Shown here: in pieces, positions 1 through 5,334 of the stretch
How positions within the stretch are numbered: position 1 is the stretch's first letter
How the letters are laid out: each line of letters begins with the position of its first letter
From: an uncultured Acidimicrobiaceae bacterium
Lineage (GTDB): Bacteria; Actinomycetota; Acidimicrobiia; Acidimicrobiales; RAAP-2
Length of the DNA: 6,632 bases
NCBI GenBank assembly: GCA_937894805.1
Contig: CALAYR010000162.1
Location: 1 to 6,632, forward strand
Reading direction: 5' to 3'
Notes under the pieces: model-generated
Database searches by the model: none
The model's input: the letters and a program-made list of their open reading frames with translations, nothing else
Told to the model about the DNA's origin: nothing
Made by a program: the position numbers and the translations under genes

Positions 1-166
1 AGCCCTTGTACTTGATCTTTACGTCAGCGGTGACGAGATACGAAAGCAACTCCCGCGAGTCCCAAATCGCCCGGAGGCGCTGGCGCATCGAGAGATGGGC
101 ACTGACAACCCGAACGGGGCGCTGCTCGACAGGTCGGCGCGCAGACGAGTTGAGCTCAGAGCTCAA
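1..166 (-). CDS. ABC-2 type polysaccharide/teichoic-acid export permease, N-terminal fragment (cut by window edge)
   Basis: The minus strand directly after clpP encodes an open frame of 55 codons that runs off the window. Its last residues, around IWDSRELLSYLVTADVKIKY (residues 34-53), match the pre-membrane segment typical of ABC-2 permeases of the Wzm/TagG kind, where an R-E-L-L motif is followed by an amphipathic stretch and a charged 'D-x-K-x-x-Y' just before the first membrane helix. Such permeases pair with an ATPase to export lipid-linked glycans across the inner membrane. The likely start is TTG at 166-164, overlapping the clpP stop (TTGA), with GGAGG only three bases before it; an in-frame ATG at 88-86 is the alternative. 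A perfect dyad covers the TTG. The membrane part and any ATPase partner lie outside the window, so the family call rests on a short segment; substrate is unknown. Confidence 0.66.
   Translation of the reverse strand, partial: MSSELNSSARRPVEQRPVRVVSAHLSMRQRLRAIWDSRELLSYLVTADVKIKYKG
150..166 (-). promoter_or_regulatory. Perfect 17-base dyad over the clpP stop and permease TTG start
   Basis: TTGAGCTC and GAGCTCAA (8-base arms) flank a single central base. In the minus-strand transcript this can fold as a seven-pair stem with a three-base loop, with the TTG start codon at the foot of the stem and the GGAGG just outside it. This suggests that permease initiation depends on ribosomes arriving from clpP (translational coupling). 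It lacks a following U-run, so it is a poor intrinsic terminator. The role is inferred. Confidence 0.4.
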
Positions 167-750
167 TTTCCTCCGGCGGCCGAGGAGCGCTCGATAACGG
201 CATCGATAAATCCGTATTCGAGAGACTCTTGGGCGGTGAACCAACGGTCACGGTCCGAGTCGGCCTCAATCTTTTCGAGGGTCTGGCCGGTGTGGAAGGC
301 AATGCGCTCGGCCAGCATCTTCTTCAGATACACAATCTGCTCGGCCTGAATGGCAATGTCTGAAGCCTGCCCCTGCATACCGCCGGCGCTGGGTTGGTGC
401 ATCAAGATTCGACTGTGGGGCAGGGCGAAACGCTTACCAGGGGCGCCGGCCGAGAGCAGGAACTGACCCATGGATGCAGCCATACCGATGCAGATGGTGC
501 GAATGTCGCAGCTCACGTACTGCATGGTGTCGTAGATGGCCAGGCCGTCGGTGACCGAACCACCGGGTGAGTTGATGTAAAGACTGATGTCCTTGTGGGG
601 GTCATCGGCTTCGAGGAGGAGGAGTTCGGCGCAGATTCGGTTGGCGGAAGCTTGGTCGACCTGGGAGCCCAGGAAGACAATCCGCTCCTTCAGAAGTCGC
701 TGATTGAGATCGTTTACGGCCATGCCGTTCGACATTTGAAGTTCTTGCAT
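163..750 (-). CDS. clpP: ATP-dependent Clp protease proteolytic subunit (ClpP1-like serine peptidase)
   Basis: This is a complete ClpP, the barrel-forming cytoplasmic serine peptidase that degrades proteins unfolded by ClpX or ClpC. Counting from the ATG at 750, the triad is Ser93 in GMAASMGQ, His118 in MHQPSAGG and Asp168 in the DSDRDRWF motif. INSPGG (oxyanion/handle side) and the YGFID motif near the C-terminus are intact, and the 195-residue length is normal. Resemblance is closest to actinobacterial ClpP1. It is not next to tig, a second clpP or clpX, as in many actinobacterial clusters; instead it precedes an export permease with overlapping codons. Start choice is uncertain. TTG at 759 would add three residues, and neither has a convincing Shine-Dalgarno. 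A TAGATT box seven bases upstream of the ATG would fit leaderless transcription. Whether it needs a second ClpP partner cannot be told from here. Confidence 0.95.
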   Translation of the reverse strand: MQELQMSNGMAVNDLNQRLLKERIVFLGSQVDQASANRICAELLLLEADDPHKDISLYINSPGGSVTDGLAIYDTMQYVSCDIRTICIGMAASMGQFLLSAGAPGKRFALPHSRILMHQPSAGGMQGQASDIAIQAEQIVYLKKMLAERIAFHTGQTLEKIEADSDRDRWFTAQESLEYGFIDAVIERSSAAGGN

Positions 751-757
751 ACCTGCC

Positions 758-763
758 AATCTA
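758..763 (-). promoter_or_regulatory. clpP: Possible -10 box (TAGATT) for a leaderless clpP transcript
   Basis: Reading the minus strand, TAGATT is followed by seven bases and then the ATG at 750, which is the spacing expected when transcription begins on the start codon. The TAnnnT form suits actinobacterial promoters. No good -35 element is visible about 17 bases further up, so the call is weak. Confidence 0.3.
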
Positions 764-811
764 CCGGCTTGTTCGGACTTTCTAGGCTTTCGCTCTAGGC
801 TGATACGACTT

Positions 812-897
812 GCGGGCGTGGCGAAATGGCAGACGCGCTGGGTTTAGGTCCCAGTTCTCGAAAGGGAGTGGAGGTTCAAGTCCTCTCGCCCGCACCA
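812..897 (+). tRNA. tRNA-Leu (anticodon UAG), CCA encoded
   Basis: The sequence folds as a class II tRNA of 86 bases. The acceptor GCGGGCG (812-818) pairs with CGCCCGC (887-893), followed by discriminator A and genomic CCA (895-897). The anticodon stem CTGGG/CCCAG (838-842, 850-854) encloses loop TTTAGGT with anticodon TAG at 845-847, reading CUA and by wobble other CUN leucine codons. A long variable arm (855-869) and a T-arm with TTCAAGT loop complete it. The gene is divergent from clpP. Upstream, TAGGCT at 796-801 could be a -10 box, but the matching -35 (TTCGGA, 772-777) is poor. The 8-base word TCTAGGCT occurs twice, at 781-788 and 794-801. No intrinsic terminator is obvious after the CCA. 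Confidence 0.97.
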
Positions 898-917
898 ATA
901 TTTCTTCAAACTACCCC

Positions 918-946
918 TTGCCAAAGATTGGCCGGTGTCGTAAACT
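918..946 (+). promoter_or_regulatory. Promoter for the helicase-FKBP unit (TTGCCA-17-TAAACT)
   Basis: TTGCCA (918-923) and TAAACT (941-946) are separated by exactly 17 bases, a near-consensus housekeeping sigma-factor promoter. Initiation would fall near 953, about 97 bases before the helicase ATG and clear of the tRNA 3' end at 897. It is the best promoter match I found in the window. Confidence 0.6.
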
Positions 947-952
947 TGCCGA

Positions 953-1049
953 AGTGTTGTAATCGCCGCAAAGTGCGGTGGAGACCGATTCGGTGCATTT
1001 CTCTCGAGTTGGACTCATTATTTCCAACGTTGTCGGGAGATTATTAGTC
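953..1049 (+). promoter_or_regulatory. Structured 5' leader of the helicase mRNA
   Basis: Between the inferred start of transcription and the ATG lie two adjacent inverted repeats. CGCCGC/GCGGTG (964-969 with 975-980, one G-U pair, loop AAAGT) is the first; ACCG/CGGT (984-987 with 991-994) is the second. They are followed by an unpaired-looking, AT-richer stretch and a Shine-Dalgarno GGGAGA at 1035-1040, nine bases before the ATG. Long structured leaders are known for bacterial cold-shock mRNAs, including those of DEAD-box helicases and Csp proteins. That this leader responds to temperature is an inference from the gene it precedes. Confidence 0.4.
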
Positions 1050-2915
1050 ATGTCGTTGTCCTTTGCTGAACTGGGCCTACCCGCCCAACTTGTCAAGAAA
1101 CTTTCAGATCAGGGAATTGAGTCACCATTCCCTATCCAAGAGTCGTCGTTACCCGATGCCCTCGCTGGTCGAGACATCGTGGGGCGCGCCCCTACCGGTT
1201 CCGGTAAGACGTTGGCCTTCGGCCTCGCCTTGCTCGCCCGTACCCCTCGTGCTGAGCCGTACCAGCCCCGCGGACTGGTCCTCGTACCGACCCGTGAATT
1301 GGCCGCTCAGGTCCAAAAGGAACTGGCCCAGCTGACCACCGACCGTGGTCGCCGCATCATCACTATCTACGGAGGCACCTCCTACAAGTTGGCGCGCCGT
1401 TCACTCCAGATGGGTACCGACATCATCGTCGCCTGCCCCGGACGCCTTGAGGACCTCCTCGAGCAGGACGACCTGGACCTCAACTCCGTCACCACTGTGA
1501 TCGTTGACGAGGCCGACCGTATGGCCGACATGGGTTTTGCCCCCGCCGTTCGTCGCATCATGCGCAAGACCGCTCCGAACCGTCACGTCATGTTGTTCTC
1601 GGCCACCCTGGGTTCAGAAGTTCGCTCCCTCGTTGAAGAGTTCACCCACAACCCCGCCGTCCACGACGTCGTTGGCGACGCCGCTCCCTCCGAAGTGGAC
1701 CACCACTTCTGGGTAACGGGCAAGGACGACCGCGTCGAGACTGTGGCTTCCCTCGTAGCCGAGCACGGCCGCGCCATCGTCTTTTGCAAGACCAAGCACG
1801 GTGCCGACCGTTTGGCTCACCAGCTCGAGCAGCGCGGCATCGAAGCCGTCGCTATTCACGGTGACCGCACCCAGGCCCAGCGTGAAAAGGCACTAGCCGC
1901 CGTTATCTCTGGTCGCGCCGATGTGCTCGTCGCTACCGACGTGGCCGCGCGTGGTATTCACATCGACGCCCTGCCCTGTGTTATCCACTACGACCTGCCA
2001 CAGGCTCCCGAGGACTACATCCACCGTTCCGGCCGTACCGGTCGTGCCGGTGAGACTGGTCTCGTCGTTTCGATTGTTCTTCCCGACATGATCGGTAAGA
2101 CCAAGCGCATGATGCGTGACCTGGGTTTTGAGCCCAAGGTCGTGAAGCGTGCCGACGCCGAAGCACAGCGTCTGACTCCCCCTACGGAAAAGATGCGCCC
2201 CCTCGTAGGTAAGGCCCAGCGCGAAGAAGTCCCAATGACCTTGGCTGACATTCGCGCCATCATCGACGCCGAAGTTGTGCGCGAAGATGACCGTCCCGCC
2301 CGCCGTGAAGACCGCGACCGTGGCCCTCGTGGCGATCGTCGCCCCCAGAGCCGTGACCGCGCCGACCGTGGCCCTCGTGCCCCGCGCCGTGAGTTCGGCG
2401 ACCGTGACCGTGCCCCTCGTGGGGATCGTCCTTCATTCCGTGACGACCGTCCGGCCCGCAGCGACTTCGGTCCCCGTGAAGACCGTGCCCCTCGTGGTGA
2501 CTTTGCTCCACGCACCGACCGCGCTCCTCGTGGGGATCGTCCGGCCTTCCGTGATGACCGTGCCCCTCGTGGAGACCGTCCGGCCTTCCGTGATGACCGT
2601 GCCCCTCGCCGTGAGTTCGCTGACCGTGACCGTGCGCCCCGTGGGGATCGTCCGGCCTTCCGTGATGACCGCGCGCCCGCTGGTCGCGATGGCGGCCCAA
2701 CCGCAACCGTGAGCTTCTTTAACGAAGCCAAGGGTTACGGCTTCGCCATTGACCGCGAGGGCCAGGAGCTCTTCATCCACTCGTCACAGATCATGGACCG
2801 CAACCTTCGTGGACTCCGCAAGGGCCAGAAGGTGACTGTCGATGTCGCCAAGGGCCCCAAGGGTCTCGAAGCTCGCAACGTCCGAGTCCTCGAATCTCGC
2901 GGTTCACGCTTCTAG
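1050..2915 (+). CDS. DEAD-box ATP-dependent RNA helicase with Arg/Asp-rich repeat tail and C-terminal cold-shock domain
   Basis: The 621-residue protein has a full helicase core: Q motif ending PFPIQ (26-30), Walker A APTGSGKT (47-54), PTREL (80-84), CPGRL (129-133, where most family members have TPGR), DEAD (153-156), SAT (184-186), ARGIHI (300-305) and HRSGRTGRAG (325-334). Residues about 411-549 form a low-complexity tail of Arg, Asp, Pro and Gly built on DRAPRGDRPAFRDD-like units. Residues about 551-617 are a cold-shock OB fold with RNP1 KGYGFA (561-566) and RNP2 ELFIHSS (573-579). It would unwind structured RNA in the cytoplasm, with tail and cold-shock domain binding RNA; roles in ribosome assembly or mRNA decay are typical of the family. 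ATG at 1050 is preferred over an in-frame GTG at 978, because only the ATG has a Shine-Dalgarno and the conserved MSLSFAELGL opening. FKBP follows nine bases later. The fusion is unlike standard CsdA/RhlE/DeaD. Confidence 0.95.
   Translation: MSLSFAELGLPAQLVKKLSDQGIESPFPIQESSLPDALAGRDIVGRAPTGSGKTLAFGLALLARTPRAEPYQPRGLVLVPTRELAAQVQKELAQLTTDRGRRIITIYGGTSYKLARRSLQMGTDIIVACPGRLEDLLEQDDLDLNSVTTVIVDEADRMADMGFAPAVRRIMRKTAPNRHVMLFSATLGSEVRSLVEEFTHNPAVHDVVGDAAPSEVDHHFWVTGKDDRVETVASLVAEHGRAIVFCKTKHGADRLAHQLEQRGIEAVAIHGDRTQAQREKALAAVISGRADVLVATDVAARGIHIDALPCVIHYDLPQAPEDYIHRSGRTGRAGETGLVVSIVLPDMIGKTKRMMRDLGFEPKVVKRADAEAQRLTPPTEKMRPLVGKAQREEVPMTLADIRAIIDAEVVREDDRPARREDRDRGPRGDRRPQSRDRADRGPRAPRREFGDRDRAPRGDRPSFRDDRPARSDFGPREDRAPRGDFAPRTDRAPRGDRPAFRDDRAPRGDRPAFRDDRAPRREFADRDRAPRGDRPAFRDDRAPAGRDGGPTATVSFFNEAKGYGFAIDREGQELFIHSSQIMDRNLRGLRKGQKVTVDVAKGPKGLEARNVRVLESRGSRF
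2409..2669 (+). repeat. In-frame 39-base repeats coding RAPRGDRPAFRDD units in the helicase tail
   Basis: A 39-base, 13-residue unit occurs at 2409-2447 (variant with Ser for Ala), 2520-2558, 2559-2597 (directly tandem with the previous one) and 2631-2669. Diverged RD/RG-rich copies lie between them. The copies are almost identical at DNA level, which points to recent duplication or ongoing homogenisation. The unit length is a multiple of three, so copy-number change would keep the frame and the downstream cold-shock domain. Confidence 0.85.
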
Positions 2916-2924
2916 GATTTATCC

Positions 2925-3293
2925 ATGAGCAAGCCCTTCGTAGAACCACACATCGGTGATGCACCGCAAGATTTAATTATTGAAGACATCACGATCGGTG
3001 ACGGCGCTGAAGCCGTCGCCGGTCGTAATGTCCTGGTCCACTACGTGGGCATCGCCGCTTCCACTGGTGAAGAGTTCGACGCCTCCTGGAACCGCAACGA
3101 AAAGTTTGAGTTCCCCCTCGGTGCCGGCTACGTCATCGGCGGTTGGGATAAGGGTGTTCAGGGCATGAAGGTTGGCGGTCGACGCCGACTGGTCATTCCC
3201 GCCCACTTGGGCTACGGCAATCAGGGAGCTGGTGGCGTTATTAAGCCCGGCGAAACCTTGATCTTCGTCGTAGACCTCTACGAAGTTCGTTAA
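2925..3293 (+). CDS. FKBP-type peptidyl-prolyl cis-trans isomerase
   Basis: This 122-residue protein is a single FKBP domain, catalysing cis-trans isomerisation of Xaa-Pro bonds during protein folding. Landmarks are VHYVG (38-42), EFDAS (50-54), the core FPLGAGYVIGGWDKGVQGMK (63-82) with the Val-Ile and Trp of the active-site floor, HLGYG (94-98) and the closing strand LIFVVDLYEV (112-121). There is no signal peptide or lipobox, so it should be cytoplasmic, like small actinobacterial FKBPs. The start ATG lies nine bases after the helicase stop; its Shine-Dalgarno AGGA (2914-2917) overlaps that stop codon, so the two genes are very probably cotranscribed and perhaps coupled. Its stop is only three bases from the stop of the convergent LON-domain gene. 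Confidence 0.95.
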   Translation: MSKPFVEPHIGDAPQDLIIEDITIGDGAEAVAGRNVLVHYVGIAASTGEEFDASWNRNEKFEFPLGAGYVIGGWDKGVQGMKVGGRRRLVIPAHLGYGNQGAGGVIKPGETLIFVVDLYEVR

Positions 3294-3296
3294 GAA

Positions 3297-3920
3297 CTAC
3301 TCGTCAATCTGCATTCGGCGCTGCAAGTCGCCGAAGCGCTCGCAGCAAATTTCTGACACCAAGCGCAGGCGATCATCGACGTTGGCCGTCTTGAGTACCG
3401 ACTGGCGGTCCATCGCGCCCATGGGCGAGAAGGAGCAGCACTGCCACGCGGCCACGATGGGGTCTTCGTCAAACTCACAGACACTGTTCGCGCCGGAATC
3501 GATATCGATCTCACTCTCGAGATGACGCACGGCCCGCACGGCGGAAATCGCGGTACTCAAAATTGCCGGCGTGGGCAACTCGTCATCGTCAAGAAATGAG
3601 ACTCGGGCGAGAGGGTACGGCACTTCGCTGAGCCACTCTTCAACGACGAAGCGGCGCTCTCCACCGGCGATCAAGAAGTAGGTCTCGTTCTCGAGTGATT
3701 GGAGGTGGAGCACTCGAGCGAGCGTGCCGACACTGGTGCGTACATCGCCACCGCCGACCTCACTCCCCCGCTCAATAAGACAGATACCGAACTCACCGTC
3801 GGGACCGATAGCCGAGACCATGTCGCGGTAACGCTGCTCGAAAACGTTCAACGGAATGGGCTGCCCGGGGAAGAGCACCGTTGAGAGGGGGAACATTGGA
3901 AGTTCCACAGTCGTTTTCAC
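3297..3920 (-). CDS. Stand-alone LON substrate-binding (N-terminal) domain protein
   Basis: The 207-residue protein begins with the hallmark of the Lon N-terminal PUA-like domain: LPMFPLSTVLFPGQPIPLNV (7-26), FEQRYRDMV (27-35), FGICLIERG (44-52), the VGTLARVL strand (64-71) and GGERRF (86-91). A mostly helical C-terminal part follows. There is no AAA+ ATPase or Ser-Lys protease domain, so it cannot be a Lon protease; free-standing versions are widespread in actinobacteria and their function is not settled. The start is GTG with AGGG seven bases upstream, and it preserves the conserved opening. It lies 34 bases after rdgB on the same strand, so it is probably the last gene of the cysO operon. 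Two Cys-Cys pairs (161-162 and 192-193) plus Cys47 and Cys148 give an unusual cysteine content for such a domain. Confidence 0.88.
   Translation of the reverse strand: MKTTVELPMFPLSTVLFPGQPIPLNVFEQRYRDMVSAIGPDGEFGICLIERGSEVGGGDVRTSVGTLARVLHLQSLENETYFLIAGGERRFVVEEWLSEVPYPLARVSFLDDDELPTPAILSTAISAVRAVRHLESEIDIDSGANSVCEFDEDPIVAAWQCCSFSPMGAMDRQSVLKTANVDDRLRLVSEICCERFGDLQRRMQIDE
3314..3335. terminator. Possible bidirectional hairpin between convergent FKBP and LON-domain genes
   Basis: TTCGGCG (3314-3320) and CGCCGAA (3329-3335) form a perfect seven-pair stem with an eight-base loop. It starts 21 bases past the FKBP stop and lies within the last codons of the LON-domain gene. As the stops are only three bases apart, any terminator has to lie inside one of the genes. 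No U-run follows in either direction, so it would act, if at all, as a tail-less hairpin or with Rho. Chance pairing in GC-rich coding DNA is possible. Confidence 0.3.
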
Positions 3921-3954
3921 GTCTGCACCCTAAAGTCAACGCGCGAGGAGTCGG

Positions 3955-4542
3955 TCAGCGCTCCGAGAAGGCGTCAGCGAGCGCCCGAAAGGCATTGCCC
4001 CGGTGACTGAGGGCGTGCTTCTCCTCGGGGGCCAGTTGGGCCATCGACCGGCCCTTGGTTCCCTCGGGCACGAAGATCGGGTCGTAACCGAAGCCATTCT
4101 CCCCGCGGGGCTCCTCAGCAATATGGCCCTCTACTTCGCCATCGACCACAAACCAGGAGCCGTCGGGGTAGGCCACCGCCGCCACCGTGCGGAAGCGGGC
4201 CGTGCGCATCGCTTCGGCCACGCCCGTTAGCTCACGGAGCATCTTGGCGCAGTTGTCGGCGTAGGTCGCATCATCACCGGCGTAGCGGGCCGAGTAGACG
4301 CCCGGTGCGCCGGCGAGCGCGTCCACAAAGAGTCCGGTGTCGTCAGCAATCGCTGCCATCCCGGTTGCCTCGCAGAGCGCTCTCGCCTTGAGTAGTGCGT
4401 TGTCTTCGAGCGTCTCGCCATCTTCAATAACTTCAGGAACGTCATCGGGGCGAGGGATAAGGGTTACGTCCAAGCCGTCGAGAATGGCCCGGATCTCTTG
4501 GGCCTTGTCCGGGTTCGCGGTGGCGAGGACGTAGGTCCTCAT
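3955..4542 (-). CDS. rdgB: RdgB/HAM1 family XTP/dITP pyrophosphatase
   Basis: The 195-residue enzyme hydrolyses non-canonical purine triphosphates (dITP, XTP, ITP) to monophosphates and pyrophosphate, keeping deaminated bases out of nucleic acids. Family motifs are intact: TANPDK at 8-13 (the T-x-N-x-x-K triphosphate-binding element), E44 and E46-D47 in the GETLEDNAL segment, ADDTGLFVDAL (66-76) with the catalytic acidic pair, GVYSARYAG (81-89), ENGFGYDPIF (148-157) for base recognition and SHRG (179-182). Its ATG overlaps the rph stop by four bases (ATGA) and has no Shine-Dalgarno of its own, so its translation should be coupled to rph. The rph-rdgB pairing is common across bacteria and supports both calls. 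Confidence 0.96.
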   Translation of the reverse strand: MRTYVLATANPDKAQEIRAILDGLDVTLIPRPDDVPEVIEDGETLEDNALLKARALCEATGMAAIADDTGLFVDALAGAPGVYSARYAGDDATYADNCAKMLRELTGVAEAMRTARFRTVAAVAYPDGSWFVVDGEVEGHIAEEPRGENGFGYDPIFVPEGTKGRSMAQLAPEEKHALSHRGNAFRALADAFSER

Positions 4543-5288
4543 CGTTGACGTGGTGTTGGTGCGGTGGCCAGAATCGAACGTTGGGCCTCAATGATGTGCT
4601 TGAGGCCACCGTCGGCGAGGTCCAAGAGACTATTGAGCTGACTACGCGAGAAAGCATTGTGCTCGGCCGTTCCCTGAACTTCGACAAAGTCACCCGATCC
4701 CGTCATCACTACGTTCATGTCGACGTCGGCACGAGAGTCCTCTTCGTAGGGGAGGTCCAACATCGGCACCCCGTCAATGATGCCTACGGAGATAGCGGCG
4801 ATGGCATCGGTCAGTGCGTGCTGGCCAATGACGCCTTCGGCCACCAGGCGGGTCAGCGCGTCGTGCAGGGCCACGTAGCCACCACAGATAGAGGCGGTGC
4901 GCGTTCCCCCGTCGGCCTGCAGTACGTCGCAGTCGACCGTGATCTGCACGTCGGGCATCAACTCCAAGTTGGTGACGGCCCGCAGGCTACGAGCAATCAA
5001 ACGCTGAATCTCTTGGGTCCGTCCCGACTGCTTACCCTTGGCCGCTTCACGACTGGCCCGATCGGGCGTTGAACCCGGCAGCATGGAGTACTCGGCCGTG
5101 ACCCAGCCACGACCACTGCCCTTGAGCCAGCGGGGCACTTCTTCGGCCACTGAGGCCGTGCAGAGAACGCGCGTGCGCCCGAAGGTCACGAGGACTGAAC
5201 CGGCCGCGAAGACGGTGAAGTCACGCTCAAAACTCATGGGGCGTAGTTGATCGTTAGAACGACCATCCGCGCGAAGTACTTCACTCAT
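4539..5288 (-). CDS. rph: Ribonuclease PH (phosphorolytic 3'-5' exoribonuclease, tRNA 3' maturation)
   Basis: RNase PH trims tRNA precursors and other RNAs from the 3' end using phosphate as attacking group, releasing nucleoside diphosphates, and works as a hexameric ring. The 249-residue sequence is full length. It shows RADGR (6-10), WVTAEYSMLPGST (62-74), GRTQEIQRLIARSLR (89-103), DCDVLQADGGTRTASI (119-134) with the phosphate-binding GGTR, DLPYEEDSRADVDMN (178-192) with acidic catalytic/metal residues, and EVQGTAEH (203-210). The start ATG has AGAGGA six bases before it, but that site sits in a hairpin arm (5297-5315). It lies 46 bases after cysM and overlaps rdgB by four bases. Confidence 0.97.
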   Translation of the reverse strand: MSEVLRADGRSNDQLRPMSFERDFTVFAAGSVLVTFGRTRVLCTASVAEEVPRWLKGSGRGWVTAEYSMLPGSTPDRASREAAKGKQSGRTQEIQRLIARSLRAVTNLELMPDVQITVDCDVLQADGGTRTASICGGYVALHDALTRLVAEGVIGQHALTDAIAAISVGIIDGVPMLDLPYEEDSRADVDMNVVMTGSGDFVEVQGTAEHNAFSRSQLNSLLDLADGGLKHIIEAQRSILATAPTPRQR

Positions 5289-5296
5289 GCCAAATC

Positions 5297-5315
5297 CTCT
5301 CGAAAGTTACGAGAG
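5297..5315 (-). promoter_or_regulatory. rph: Hairpin over the rph ribosome binding site
   Basis: In the 46-base gap between cysM and rph, CTCTCG and CGAGAG form a perfect six-pair stem with a seven-base loop. In the minus-strand RNA the 3' arm contains most of the rph Shine-Dalgarno AGAGGA (5300-5295), seven bases or less from the ATG. Folding would hide the site, so rph translation could be held down unless something opens the stem. No U-run follows the stem, arguing against an intrinsic terminator. Confidence 0.45.
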
Positions 5316-5334
5316 AACGGTAGTGCAGTTGGAA

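Noticed and set aside
769..801. Strong promoter for the tRNA
   Set aside because: TAGGCT (796-801) is a fair -10, but the upstream TTGTTC is 21 bases away and TTCGGA matches -35 poorly, so it is mentioned only within the tRNA entry.
812..897. tRNA gene as an integration (att) site
   Set aside because: No integrase, no repeat of the tRNA 3' end and no foreign-looking DNA follow it within the window.
978..1049. GTG at 978 as a helicase start adding 24 residues
   Set aside because: No Shine-Dalgarno precedes it, the added residues overlap the leader hairpins, and the family-typical opening begins at the ATG at 1050, which has GGGAGA nine bases upstream.
2409..2669. CRISPR-like array of regularly repeated units
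   Set aside because: The repeats are in frame inside a coding region, partly directly tandem, irregularly spaced, and encode a sensible Arg/Asp-rich protein tail.
2015..2731. Minus-strand open frame of 238 codons rich in Arg-Ser and Gly-Ala-Arg repeats
   Set aside because: It is the mirror of the helicase repeat tail; its repetitiveness is inherited from the opposite strand. Other overlapping frames here are equally artificial.
4545..5072. Plus-strand open frame of 175 codons opposite rph
   Set aside because: Antisense shadow of rph with no family signature and no ribosome site of note.
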